Both the position numbers and the translations under genes were made by a program. 64,000 nucleotides of DNA, taken from Chenopodium formosanum (lineage: Eukaryota; Streptophyta; Magnoliopsida; Caryophyllales; Amaranthaceae). The stretch covers positions 36,473,501-36,537,500 of the forward strand of contig CM044877.1 in assembly GCA_024500155.1 (NCBI GenBank). The letters are read 5' to 3'. How positions within the stretch are numbered: the stretch's first letter is position 1; every line of letters begins with the position of its first letter. Below the pieces are notes generated by a model. It ran no database searches. It worked only from the letters and a program-made list of their open reading frames with translations, and was not told the DNA's origin. This document shows, piece after piece, positions 43,358-55,174 of the stretch.

Positions 43358-45414
43358 TGTAGACACCTAAAAATGTCTCCCCAAAACCAAACCCGATGAT
43401 GAACAACCTTTCACCGCAATTATTGGTCGGGTTGAGTATTTAATCTTGGAGTGCTTAAATACGTATTTCCATTTCATAAACCAACCCAACTCCTAGCCGA
43501 TTTCCCAAAACCATAACTTATTTTCCTCTTTTCGTGCCTTTAAACCCAAAATATTTCATTTCGTGTCCTTTAAAATCATTCATTTCGTGCCCTTTATATA
43601 AAACGTTTAATCCAGTTTATTTGGGTCCATAATCTGGGTCCAATGATTGAATATTTATATGGGGTTTGAAAAGAGCTTTCCAACGATATATTATAGGCCC
43701 AAATCCGAGTTATAACGAATAAGTTATGGCCAAAATATTAAACTGAGCCCAAACCGAACCTAAGCCCACCTTACCTACGACCCAATGATCATGTGGAGGG
43801 TCCAAATTATTTGATCCAATTCCTAAACCAATTAGAATTAATTAGAAGCTTCTATAAGTTTCTAAAAGATCTTAATTATCCTTTTTGAAAAGATAAGATT
43901 AAAGAGTTTGAAATTGAATAAAACTTCTTTTTTTTAAAATCCTATTTCTATCCGAATTGAAAGACATTCAAAGATAGACAGATATTATTTTCGTTCCTCA
44001 TAGTTTTTATCCAAATTTTATAAGGTTGGATAGCTCTTGAAATTATCTTTCCAATGATATATTATAATATCAATTCCGAGCTATAACGGAAAAGATATGA
44101 ATAAAATGTCAAACTCTGTCCAAAACTGACACCTTCTCACTATTTCGGCTATATCTTTTGTTATACAAAATATTTTAATCTTATTCTAATTGGGTTAAAA
44201 GGTAGACTTCAAGAGCTTTCCAACCATATCTTATTCATCTTATTCCGATTTCTGGTTCAAACGATATGATAAAAACAAAAACCGCAAAAACTGTTGTCTA
44301 TCGCAAGAGTTTTATCCGATTCGATTTCTTATCTTTTCTTGATTCGACCCCTCTTTTCCCCTTATAAATAGAGGTCATATCTCCCCTTTTTTATTCATCA
44401 ACAAGCTTGATCATCAAATCCTTCTCTCTTTTACACCAAAAATCATTCTCTTCTCTCTCTCCCATATTCTAAGCCTTAAACCTATATTTCTAATTCTATC
44501 ATTTTTTCCTTAAGCACTCCAAGGTGTTCATACAATACCCAAAGTTCTATACTTAAACCAAGGCGTGAAAGGTATAATTAACTGAGGGTTTGGACCAAAT
44601 CAAATCTAATTTTATTTAATTTAATTTTCATTTGCTTTATATTTTTATTGAAGTTACTAACAGTTTATTCATGATGTAGCAATTCAAGGAAGCGCGAAAA
44701 GTGAGTAGTTAATCACTTAATTACTCTTATTTTTATTCTTGTTGCTAGTTTCATGATTAGGTTATTTATTATTTGATTTGACTAACGCTATAATTGTCAA
44801 ATTGCTTCCAATATTAATGTTTATTCTGTTATATTTTCTTATTATCACCATATTGCATGTTAAAGGGAATATGTAATTGAAAATCACGCCTAATAAGATA
44901 ATTTGGACAACCGGTTTAGGTTCCTTTTTAATCTTGTTATTAAATCAAGTGATCACAATATTTTAGAATTATATGTTTCATTAATATTAAATCAATTTAG
45001 CCTAATAATAGTTTGGAGCAAATTGAATATTTTGTTTGTATGCCTTTGAGATCGTAGGAATCACTTTTCACTATAAGAATCGAGTAGAGGCCAATACGGG
45101 CGAATGTGACTCCATGACTCACTTCGTACCATCATCCCCGATCCTCGTTTCGTGGTTCTGAACCATATGGAGTTAGTAATCTCATTGATTATGAATGGGG
45201 TGTAACCTTCACGGGTCAATCATTGTTGCCTTCGTTGTCCCTTATTCGTGGTTACCTTTTATGATCCGTGAACGGTTTACAAGTTCCTTAAAAACTTGTT
45301 GGCGGCTCCCTAATTTGCTTTGTCCCTAATCGTATTATGTCAATTCCCACTTCCTATGAGTGCCAAGCATATTCACACATGCTTAACGTAGGCGCACTTC
45401 AAACGATGCCTACA
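43358..45414 (+). mobile_element. 5' LTR of element A
   Basis: TGTAGACACC to TGCCTACA. TATAAATA at 44363-44370. Unlike the other family A LTRs here it has no GTGTCACGG array upstream of the TATA box. A donor-like AAAAGTGAGTAG (GT at 44701) and an acceptor-like ATCAATTTAG (ending 45000) occupy the same relative places as the element B intron. Confidence 0.95.
44701..45000 (+). other. Predicted LTR intron in element A
   Basis: GTGAGTAG...CAATTTAG, 300 bp, positioned as in family B: the donor lies shortly after the conserved gaagttactaa motif and the acceptor after a ttaatatt. The 3' LTR has the same signals (donor about 51171, acceptor about 51470). There is no spliced copy of this family in the window, so it is a prediction by analogy. 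Confidence 0.4.
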
Positions 45415-45415
45415 A

Positions 45416-45435
45416 TTTGGCGACTCCACTGGGGA
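45416..45435 (+). promoter_or_regulatory. Primer-binding site of element A
   Basis: TTTGGCGACTCCACTGGGGA directly after the LTR end TGCCTACAA, the tRNA-Arg-type site of Ogre/Tat elements. Confidence 0.9.
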
Positions 45436-47650
45436 GGATTCTTGGTTATTTATCGATTTGAGTGATTGGTATTTAATTAAGATGAGTGGATGAGACTTGA
45501 AAGATTCTTGAATTGTATTCCTGCGATTTAATTGGCATTGTCACTTATGCGTATTATTTTTTAGGTTACCTATTTTGCCACAATAGTACGTGTTCTACGT
45601 ATGTGGTTAGCCCGGGGGATTTATGCTCTATCAACCCAAAAACGCTCATGGCAATAAGGGTTCATCCGAGTTTTTAAATCCACCCAAACCATGGAGTCGA
45701 GTTCGATTTCATCACGAACTCGCAGAGCCGCCCGTTGGCATACACCCTCAAGGGAGGCTGCCTTGCTAACGCGTCCAAACTCTTAACCATGGTACCCTTT
45801 AACACCCAAAAGTTTGACCATAGTCGAACATAGAACTTGACTTTAGGTTGCGAACTTCACTGCATCATGCGTGACTATATACTTATGTGTGCATTTTTTT
45901 ATTGACCTTTTTTTAATTTTTTTTTCTCTTATCAAACCCCTTTTTATTATTAGAGTCGAGCCATAGATTTTTTTTTTTAATTTTTGAGTCACCCGGATTT
46001 TAATTCCCGTATACTGCACAAGAGTCAACTTGTTTTGGTCATATCCGGAGTTCTAGAAAGAGTTACGTTTCTTGCCACATATGGATCTGTAGCCCCAAGT
46101 TTTATCTTTCATTTGGAATTGGTTTAGTCCCAATCAAAGTCACAGATCAAAAGTTATAACCCATATACTACAGCCTGTCCAGTTTAGGTGTATTTTCAAC
46201 GTCAATTTTCTTATTTATTTTTATTTATTTATTTATTTTTAAACTTTTCGTGTCAAGCTAGTCTTAGCCAAGTCCTTTAATCCATGTCAACTCGTATAAC
46301 ATAGGATTATAGATTTTTGTTTTAATTATTTTTTTTTTTATACCCATGAATCCTAACCCTTCTAGAATTCTAGTCCTTTTTCCAGTGTCTTGTGATTTTT
46401 TGTGCTAACCTTAACATGTGTTCTTTGTCTTTGATTGTGGTTGATCTTATTTATGACTAACGATTTCCAATGGACCGTTTTCACCTAGTAAATAGCATAA
46501 ACATTAAAATTGGACAAAATTAATCAAGTTAGTTTGTCTTTTACTCTTCCGTGCTATTTGGTCATTGGGTCCTTTGTTTTTCACAGTGTCCTCATGTCTA
46601 GCCATGCGATCATACCACGAGTTTTAATAAACTCACCCAATCACACATGTTGAGTCATTGCACACACTTTGTCTTCGAGTAATGCACTATATTGTTTATG
46701 ATCGTATACTAGGACCATGCATTCATCGCTTTTCGTCGTAATAGGAATGAGTGGAGTATTTCCCATAAGTTTTCAAAAAAAATTCATACACTCTTCCTTT
46801 CCAATCCAAGTATTGAGTTAATGCATTAGATGAGTTCGTCCTACACAGTACTTGAGTCTAAAATCAATAGGCAATAGTTGGAAGAATAAGGGGAATGTCA
46901 TTCCTTTCTTCTTTCCTTCCAATCAAAGCATCAACAACAAGAAACTTTTTTCCTCAGTAGGCGGCAAGAAGTAACTCATAAACAGCCATGAAGACAAAGC
47001 ACGATGCAAGCTTCTCACCAAGATTTCATGTTTTCTTCTTCTTTTGTTTCAAACCCTTCCCTCTATAAAGTCTAGCATAGGTTCTCCTTATCCATGTGTC
47101 TATGTGTCACATTTCTTACCTTCTTCATAAATGAGCATCTCTTTCTTACATTCGATCATGTGATAAGGTAAAAAAAAATTGGCGAACTAAACACAAGGTA
47201 CACCAATGACTTGAGGCACCTTTGCAACCCTGTCATTCCCTGTTAATCGTTCAATCACATTCCATTTCTTCATCAACCATTTTGAGCCTCGTCTAACGTT
47301 TGGCCTTCATTTCTTCAACCCACATTTACTTAACCCTGGGATTGGAAGATGTGTAATTGCATAACATTCAAAAAGCAAGTAAAAAAAAAAAAAAAGCAGC
47401 AAAACAACAATAAAACAATGTCTAAAGGCAAGTGTTCCAATGTCTTTGATATGAACATGTCTTAAATTGTGTCTCTCATCGAGTGCTTGGTACCGTGCCT
47501 GAGAAACATGAATGTTAAGTGAGTGATGGACCGCATGATCTGAGATTGCCTACATTGATTCAAAAGAATGAAAAAAAAAAAAAAGAAATTCAAAACAAAA
47601 AAAAATGTTGAAAATAAAACTTGCAAAGTCCAATTCACAATTACACGTCT
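45436..47650 (+). other. Leader and spacer of element A
   Basis: 45590-45800 parallels the leader of element B (ttctacgtatgtgg..., accatgga, stem-loop). 45698-45722 is a perfect 8-bp stem CGAGTTCG/CGAACTCG with a 9-base loop. From about 46000 to 47650 it is A/T-rich with a few A-runs and no coding sequence; in element B the corresponding place holds gag-pol. Confidence 0.7.
45698..45722 (+). other. Stem-loop CGAGTTCG / CGAACTCG in the A leader
   Basis: Perfect 8-bp arms and a 9-base loop, placed just after aaccatggagt as in element B (30523-30539). The paired sequence differs between the elements while pairing is kept. Confidence 0.6.
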
Positions 47651-48170
47651 TAGGGTTTCTCTCGGGTCTTGAGCCTTTTACCCCTTTCTTCCTTAAACCA
47701 TCAGCTTAACCACATTACAACCCTTGAAAGACCTCTTCGAGGTGTACATACACTTGTGCAAAGTTCGGTTAGAGCTACGTTCGGCCTGATTCCTAACGGA
47801 TACGTAGGCAACCTCACATCGAGGTGCGGCCACTACACATTCATATTCATATCCATGCATGATCGAGTCAAAGAATATCCAATGCTTACCCTTACCCATT
47901 TAGAGCTAGACTTGGGGGCTTGAGCCCACATCATTTAGCCTACCTAGCCTAAAGAGTCATCATCTTTGACTCTTCTCACATCTCTTTCCATCGCCATAAC
48001 CCTTGCAGCCAGCCTTAGTATCACATTCACACACTTCACTCACACATCCATATCCATATCCATATCAATCATCCTTCCCTTTAATAGCCCTTTATCATGA
48101 AATCTTGTTTCCCTACCGCGCATGCTTCATCATCTTTCAAGATAACATTCATTAGAAGAAACGTTGTATA
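47651..48170 (+). other. Post-integrase block retained in element A
   Basis: gagctacgttcggcctgatt...ggatacgtaggcaacct (about 47773-47825) matches the sequence found after integrase in element B (about 38440-38490). So the internal deletion that removed gag-pol ended just before this. The ORF at 47669-47923 spans it but has no domain; the translated similarity does not extend to integrase. Confidence 0.6.
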
Positions 48171-48460
48171 CTTGCTTAGCTTCCTGACCCGAGCAATGTT
48201 CATTGTTTCATGCATCGCATAATGTGCTGAGTAACATTTCTATATCAATGATTTGTAATAATACAAATCATATCGTTCTTAGCTCCTTGACCTAAGCAAC
48301 ATTCATAATCACTTCATCTATATACGTGCTTAGCTTCTAGACCTAAGTGACGTTCAAGATCGCTTCTTTACACCATATATGATGCTTAGCTCCATGACCT
48401 AAGTTCATTCATCTATCGTGTCACATGATGTAATTTTCCTTAGCCTCCTAGCCTAAGAAC
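48171..48460 (+). repeat. Degenerate tandem repeat, unit about 60 bp, five copies
   Basis: Each unit has cttagct-cc-gacctaag followed by aacattca, so CTTAG and CTAAG form a short inverted repeat inside each unit (48175, 48278, 48330, 48391 and 48440 regions). Confidence 0.7.
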
Positions 48461-48887
48461 ATTCATGCATACATTATTTTCAATACAAGCAATTCAATCC
48501 ATACGATTCATTTCGTCTTGCTTAAGGAGGAAGCTCAAAACTTCCTCCCTTTTTCATTATTTTCTTTTGGGGAAGTTCAAAAACTTTTTCAAAATTTTTA
48601 TCGAGGGAAGTTCGAAAACAAAACTTCATTTTTCACGTCTTTCTTTTTCGGGAGAAATTCAGTACCTTCCACTCGTCTTATGACAAAAATTGACGGAAAA
48701 TTTTTGCTTTTTCATCTTCGTTTAATTTGCTTGTGTCTGCACACACACATATACACACACACACACACACACTCACAAGTCATACACATGTCATGTCACA
48801 TCAAGTCAAACTTGGTCAAGTCAGTGGTCAAGTCAATCACAATATATACGAGTCCATTGGCAAATTTATTTTTACAGGTCTCATCTA

Positions 48888-49207
48888 CAGCCCACGTTCG
48901 GGGACAAGCGAACCAACTATAACCCACGTCCGGGGACAAGCGGACCATCTACAGCCCACGTCTGGGGATAAGCGGACCATCTATAGCCCACGTTTGGGGA
49001 CAAGTGGACCATCTACAGCCCACGTCCGGGGACAAGCGGACCATCTACAGCCCACATTCGGGGACAAGCGAATCATTTACAGCCCACGTTCGGGGACAAG
49101 CGAACCAACTACAGCCTACGTCCGGGGACAAGCGGACCATCTACAGCCCACGTCCGGGGACAAGAGGACCATCTACAGCCCACGTTCGGGGACAATCGAA
49201 CCACCAT
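48888..49207 (+). repeat. 32-bp tandem repeat, ten copies
   Basis: Unit cagcccacgtccggggacaa followed by gcggaccatcta, ten copies with few changes (variant gcgaaccaacta in some). 32 is not a multiple of three, so three units (96 bp) are needed to return to frame; the overlapping ORFs 48727-49449 and 49004-49522 result from this and encode 32-residue repeats. No spacers, so it is not a CRISPR array. Confidence 0.95.
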
Positions 49208-49229
49208 CATTTCATGACGCAAGGTTCTC

Positions 49230-49625
49230 GATACACCACCATCATTTGCAATCTCATCATCTGTCGACTTTCCTCAAGATGGGAAAGTATTATTTGGTGG
49301 ATTTCTTCAAGCATAGAAAACCGCCAAGTCAGCTTTCCTCAAGCATGGAAAGCGTTATCGGTGGATTTTTCTTCAAGTATAGAAAACCGCCAAGTAGTCG
49401 GCTTTCCTCAAGCATGGAAGGCATTATTGGTGGAATTCTTCAAGCATAGAATGACACCAAATTCATACGTCGACTTTCCTCAAGCATGGAAAGTGTCATC
49501 CGGTAGGTTTCTTCAGGCTTAGAAACCTACCAAACTCATCTGTCGGCTTTCCTCAAGCATGGAAAGCATTTCAACATACGTCATCCGGTGGATTCCTTCA
49601 AGCATAGGAAGCTACCAAACTCATT
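49230..49625 (+). repeat. Second-tier tandem repeat, unit about 70-85 bp, five copies
   Basis: Units follow ctttcctcaagcatggaaag, then ggtggatttcttcaagcata, then gaaaaccgccaag. It parallels the ~70-bp second-tier repeats in element B (42930-43150), although the sequence differs. Confidence 0.85.
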
Positions 49626-49810
49626 TGTCACCGATACACTGGTGTCAGATATGCATTCTATCCCTTTACTCTTTTATCTGTAGAACTAACATTTTTCTGC
49701 AGGCATCGGCGTATACAGAATGATTTAGGATCGCAGAACGTCTTAAATCATTCTTCGTCCCTATCGACTACTTTGACTATTGTTTTCGAAACTAACGTTT
49801 CTACAAACTC

Positions 49811-49828
49811 AGTCAAAGTGGGGGCTTA
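49811..49828 (+). promoter_or_regulatory. Polypurine tract of element A
   Basis: AGTCAAAGTGGGGGCTTA directly before the 3' LTR. The near-identical AGTCAAAGTGGGGGCTTC at 51891-51908 is element B's tract. Confidence 0.85.
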
Positions 49829-51884
49829 TGTAGACACCTAAAAATGTCACCCCAAAACCAAACCCGATGATGAACAACCTTTCACCACTATTATTGGTCG
49901 GGTTGAGTATTTAATCTTGGAGTGCTTAAATACATATTTCCATTTCATAAACCAACCCAACTCCTAGCCGATTTCCAAAAACCATAACTTATTTTCCTCT
50001 TTTCGTGCCTTTAAACCCAAAATATTTCATTTCGTGTCCTTTAAAATCATTCATTTCGTGCCCTTTATATAAAACGTTTAATCCAGTTTATTTTGGTCCA
50101 TAATCTGGGTCAAATGATTAAATATTTATATGGGGCTTGAAAAGAGCTTTCCAACGATATATTATAGGCCCAAATCCAAGTTATAACGAATAAGTTATGG
50201 CCAAAATATTAAACTGAGCCCAAACCGAACCTAAGCCCACCTTACCTACGACCCAATGATCATGTGGAGGGTCCAAATATTTTGATCCAATTCCTAAACC
50301 AATTAGGATTAATTAGAAGCTTCTATAAGTTTCTAAAAGATCTTAATTATCCTTTTTGAAAAGATAAGATTAAAGAGTTTGAAATTGAATAAAACTTCTT
50401 TTTTTAAAATCCTATTTCTATCCGAATTGAAAGACATTCAAAGATAGACAGATATTATTTTCGTTCCTCATAGTTTTTATCCAAATTTTATATGGTTGGA
50501 TAGCCCTTGAAATTATCTTTCCAATGATATATTATAATATCAATTCCGAGCTATAACGGAAAAGATATGAATAAAATGTCAAACTCTGTTCAAAACTGAC
50601 ACCTTCTCACTATTTCGACTATATCTTTTGTTCTACAAAATATTTTAATCTGATTATAATTGGGTTAAAAGGTAGACTTCAAGAGCTTTCCAACCATATC
50701 TTATTCATCTTATTCCGATTTCTGGTTCAAACGATATGATAAAAACAAAAACCGCAAAAACTGCTGTCTTTCGCAAGAGTTTCATCCGATTCGAATTCTT
50801 ATCTTTTCTTGATTCGACCCCTCTTTTCCCCTTATAAATAGAGGTAATATCTCCCCTTTTTGATTCATCAACAAGCTTGATCATCAAATCCTTCTCTCTT
50901 TTACACCAAAAATCATTCTCTTCTCTCTCTCCCATATTCTAAGCCTGAAACCTATATTTCTAATTCTATCATTTCTTCCTTAAGCACTCCAAGGAGTTCA
51001 TACAATACCCAAAGTTCTATACTTAAACCAAGGCATGAAAGGTATAATTAACTGAGGGTTTGGACCAAATCAAATCTACCTTTATTTAATTTAATTTTCA
51101 TTTGCTTTATATTTTTATTGAAGTTACTAACAGTTTATTCATGATGTAGCAATTCAAGGAAGCGCAAAAAGTGAGTAGTTAATCACTTAATTACTCTTAT
51201 TTTTATTCTTGTTGCTAGTATCATGATTAGGTTTTTTATTATTTGATTTGACTAACGCTATTATTGTCAAATTGCTTCCAATATTAATGTTTATTCTGTT
51301 AAATTTGTTTATGATCACCATATTGCATGTGAAAGGAAATATGTAATTGAAAATCACGCCTAATAAGATAATTTGGACAACCGGTTTAGGTTCCTTTTTA
51401 ATCTTGTTATTAAATCAAGTGATCACAATATTTTAGAATTATATGTTGCATTAATATTAAATCAATTTAGCCTAATAATGGTTTGGAGCAAATTGAATAT
51501 TTTGTTTTTATGCCTTTGAGATCGCAGGAATCACTTTTCACTATAAGAATCGAGTAGAGTCCAATACGGGCGAATATGACTCCATGACTCACTTCGTACC
51601 ATCATCCCCGATCCTCCTTTCGTGGTTCCGAACCATATGGAGTTAGTAATCTCATGGATTATGAATGGGGTGTAACCTTCACGGGTCAATCGTTGTTTCC
51701 TTCGTTGTCCCTTATTCGTGGTTTCCTTTTATGATCCGTGAACGGTTTACAAGTTCCTTAAAAACTTGTTGGCGGCTCCCTACTTTGCTTTGTCCCTAAT
51801 CGTATTATGTCAATTCCCACTTCCTAAGAGTGCCAAGCATATTCACACATGCTTAACGTAGGCGCACTTCAAACGATGCCTACA
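49829..51884 (+). mobile_element. 3' LTR of element A
   Basis: Same ends and layout as the 5' LTR, TATA box 50833-50840. Minus-strand ORF 50705-50935 lies in it and is not a gene. Confidence 0.95.
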
Positions 51885-51908
51885 AAACTCAGTCAAAGTG
51901 GGGGCTTC

Positions 51909-53879
51909 TGTAGACACCCATTTGTGTCTCCCAAAAACCAAACCCGATGATTAATACTTTTCACGTCGAATCATAATCGAATAAAGTGAAAGTGTGGAAA
52001 GTCTAGTGTTGCGGTTGGTTTTATTTCTTTTCTTTCTCTCGGTTTTTGAAAATCTATTTTATGAAAATAGCCAATCCATAGTTTGGTCCATGTCAAGGGT
52101 CCAATAATAGTGTAGTTGGATCGGGTTTGAAAAGAGCTTTCCAACGATATATTATAAGCCCAATTCTGATGAATAATGAGGAAGTTGTGGCCAAATTACT
52201 AAACTGGGTCCGGTTTGATCTTTAAATGCGGCCTAATGATCTAGAGGAGGGCCTATTTTGATTTATCATTCCTATTGAAATTAGGATTGATTATAGTTTC
52301 TAGAATCTTCTAGAAGGTTCTTTTGAATCCTAATGTGATTAGCATTAATAATTGAGTTTTAAGAGTTTTATTTAGAATAAAAGAAGTGTTTTTAAGGAAG
52401 TTACAGTTTTAACCTTCGTACGCTTAAATTTTATCAAAATATGAAAATGCATGGAAAAACTGACTGCAGTGCCGCACTACAGGCTGTCGCCTGGCGTCGC
52501 GGCGACACATCTGTCGCTTGGCGACAGCGCCGTGTTTTATTCTTTTCGAAATACTGATTCTTTTTTATCATAATCCGACTGATTTTCGTTAAAAATAGCC
52601 TCCTAAAACCTCCGTTTTCAATCACCAACTCTCATCAAGAAAATCTTGATACTCTCTCTCTGTCTCTCTCTCTTTCTAAACCAACTTTTCTCAAATACAA
52701 AATTTCCGCATTCAGAAGATCTAGACACACCGAGCCACGTTCGAAGTTGCTTTCGCCCTAGACGTGAAAAGTTTGATATTTCTGAGGGTTTGGTCCCAAA
52801 TCTCTATTTCAATTATATAATTTAATTCTTTAATTATATATTTTCCTTGAAGTTACTTACGCATGTATTTTGTTATTAGAAAGAGGTACGAGGCATCCAA
52901 GTAAGTACTTTAATTGCTTTATTGATATTATGATATAGAAATCATGTCTAGGTTGTTATTTTGATTCCTAGTATCATGTTAGGATGCTTTTCTTAGTATG
53001 ATGTTTAGGGTGACAACAATAAGTATCTAGTATCATGTTTAGGGCGTAGAATACAATGTCAATTATGGTTTCTATGATGCCTTTTATTGACTTTCCTAAT
53101 AGCATATTAGTATCATGTTTAGGGCAAAGAATATAATGTCAATTATGGTTTCTATGATGCCTTTTATTGTCTTCCGTAATAGCATATTAGTATCATGTTA
53201 GGGCTAAAGTTTTGATCTTTGATTCTTAGTGACATGCTAGGGTTTGTTATTAATCTTGTTAGTATCATGCCTAGGATCTCGCTATTATTATGCTTTATTT
53301 TTAACATGATTTATGTTTATATTTTCATGATTATGATTATTATTATTTTATTATGATTATTATGTTGATTTATTGTTATTGCTTGATCACACCTTTTATG
53401 CATGTTTAAAGGGAATTGGTACTTGTAATAACGCTTAATAAGATAATAAATAATGTTGTTTAGGTTAATATGAATATAATTCAAGTGATCGCCAATAATA
53501 GTTTTGTTTGTGCATTAATATTCAACCAACATAGATAAATAGGTTTAGGGTTAACCTATTGATTTAATGTTAGTTAGAATGCGCACATGAATACGAGAAG
53601 AATAAAGTAGAGGCCTATTATTAGGGCAGGTTCTTTCTCTTTTAGATTGGATTTGTACCTTCATCCCCGAACTTCCAGTCATGGTTCCAGACCTATTGGA
53701 GTTAATGATCTCTTGGATCGTTAAGGGGTGTAACCTTCACCCTGTGAACGGTTTACAAGTTCCTAAAACTTGTTGGCGACTCTTTTGCTCTATCTTCCTC
53801 CCCTTTGGACGCCATCGTACTTTAGTGTATGATCACAGTGGGGTTCAAGTTTGGGGTAATGCTTGAAATATTCCCTACA
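51909..53879 (+). mobile_element. 3' LTR of element B
   Basis: TGTAGACACCC to ATTCCCTACA. GC motif cluster at 52465-52535. The TATA position reads TAAAAATA (52590-52597). The intron donor ccaaGTAAGTACT (near 52900) and acceptor caacatag (near 53535) are kept. It ends against Copia RNase H. Confidence 0.95.
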
Positions 53880-54298
53880 ATATGTGTTTTGTCTAAATGG
53901 AGGAGCGTTTAATTGGAAGAGTGTCAAGCAGAATACAACTGCAGATTCTACAATTGAAGCTAAATACTTGGTAGTTGCTGAAGCTGCTAAGGAGGCTATT
54001 TAGATTCGTAAGTTCGTTGGTGAACTTGATGTTATACCCTCAACCAAGGGTCCAATAGCCCTCTATTGTGACAACAATGGAGTTATTGCTCAGAGTGCTA
54101 AGGTAGCCTCAGAAGATCAAACATGTCAAGCGTCGATTTCACATGATTTGAGAATGGATATCAGAAGGTAAGATTAGAAATTGCAAAGTTGGAATGGATG
54201 AGAATGTAGCCGATCCACTCACTAAACCTTTGCCTCAAGTGAAGCACAACAAACACGTTGAGGCAATTGGAATCAGACATGTCGGAGACTGGCTTTGA
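53880..54298 (+). pseudogene. Copia pol, part 3: RNase H C-terminus
   Basis: Resumes after element B with CLNGGAFNWKSVKQNTTADS (first part of RNase H), TIEAKYLVVAEAAKEAI (Glu), then IRKFVGELDVIP, PIALYCDNNGVIAQ (Asp), and in a shifted frame KIKHVKRRFHMI, ENVADPLTKPLPQVKHNKHV and a final VGDWL with TGA at 54296-54298. RNase H degrades the RNA of the cDNA hybrid. A Trp-to-TAG stop is at 54001, one frameshift lies near 54100 and an Arg-to-TGA stop follows. Confidence 0.92.
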
Positions 54299-55174
54299 TT
54301 TCCTTGTTTAGTGTTTTAGTTAATTTTTGAAACATTTAATGTAAGACAATAAGAAAAACCATTCAAGTTTTGGAGTAATTTAAATTCCATGCAATATTTA
54401 TCACTCTGTTTGCTATTTATTATGGTTTAGGATTAAATAATGATTCCATTCAATATGAGAATATTCAAAATGGGGTATCAAGAACAGCCTTGGTAAGGAA
54501 ACACCTATTAAGTGAACATTGAATATTATAATAGAGAATTATCCCTAATCAAGGTCATTTAAACGATGGACGATTAATGACCATTTGAAATTAGTGTTTA
54601 GTTTGATTTATAGCACCGTTTCTTGTGCTACAAGGACATGATTGTCATAAATCATTTGCATAGGTATTGGTTTAGAACCATACTGGATTGACCTATGAGA
54701 ATACTTTAAGAGATAAAAAATTGTCATAAGTATACTTCTCATTATGGCTATCGGAACCTATTTCCTCGACCATGAATATTGTGAGTTCTCTTGTTTGAGT
54801 ACTTGTCCACTTTGATGTTGTCAAACGTCTGCCGTAAAAGAGGATTATAACGGCAACACTCGGGCGGCTAGGTCCTCTCATTAAGAGAAGCTACATTACA
54901 AGACTTGGAATGTCCCCATACTAAAAATTGAGAAGATGTCTTTGTTGTTTACAAGGCCTCTCGAAGAGCAAGACTGTAAAATGCATGGCCGTGCTCGGAT
55001 AGATTTTAAAAATCATCTATTTATTGAAAGTCGGACTCGGGATCGAGAAATACTTATATACATAATAAGGATGATGAATAAATCTTACCTTATAAATCAT
55101 GAAGAGACATTAAGTGACATAGGAAAAAGGTTGTACACTAAATGCGCTCTTGACCGGAAGGACAAGTGGGAGAT
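54299..55174 (+). other. 3' untranslated region of the Copia element and its polypurine tract
   Basis: Ends in GGAAGGACAAGTGGGAGAT, a typical Copia polypurine tract, directly before the LTR. No gene. Confidence 0.75.

Larger units (their letters stand above)
43358..51884 (+). mobile_element. Complete non-autonomous Ogre-like element A
   Basis: 5' LTR 43358-45414 (2057 bp) and 3' LTR 49829-51884 (2056 bp), flanked by the perfect target duplication aaact (43353-43357 and 51885-51889). Five substitutions in the first ~210 aligned bases show a young insertion. The 4.4-kb interior has the primer site, a leader related to element B and several tandem-repeat arrays, but no gag, protease, RT or integrase. 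It must depend on an autonomous relative. It sits 19 bp upstream of element B's 3' LTR, inside a sequence (aaactcagtcaaagtggggg) that its own 3' end also carries. Confidence 0.95.
26879..53879 (+). mobile_element. Ogre-like (Tat lineage) Ty3-gypsy element B, with nested insertions
   Basis: 5' LTR 26879-28833, primer site 28838-28856, gag-pol 31460-38330, antisense ORF region 38942-41894, tandem repeats 42760-43150, 3' LTR 51909-53879. Flanking bases atttg (26874-26878) and atatg (53880-53884) form a target duplication with one change, and removing the element rejoins the Copia RNase H frame. Inside are an antisense solo LTR of the same family (39234-41217) and complete element A (43358-51884). 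Without these the element is about 16.5 kb, the very large size typical of Ogre elements. The LTR pair differs at roughly 7% of positions in the first 200 bp by eye, so it is older than A. Confidence 0.93.

Noticed and set aside
48888..49207. CRISPR-like regular array
   Set aside because: Repeats are head-to-tail without spacers, in a plant retrotransposon.
48727..49522. Two long overlapping ORFs (240 and 172 codons)
   Set aside because: They are produced by the 32-bp tandem repeat, whose unit has no stop in these frames; no domain and no coding neighbours.
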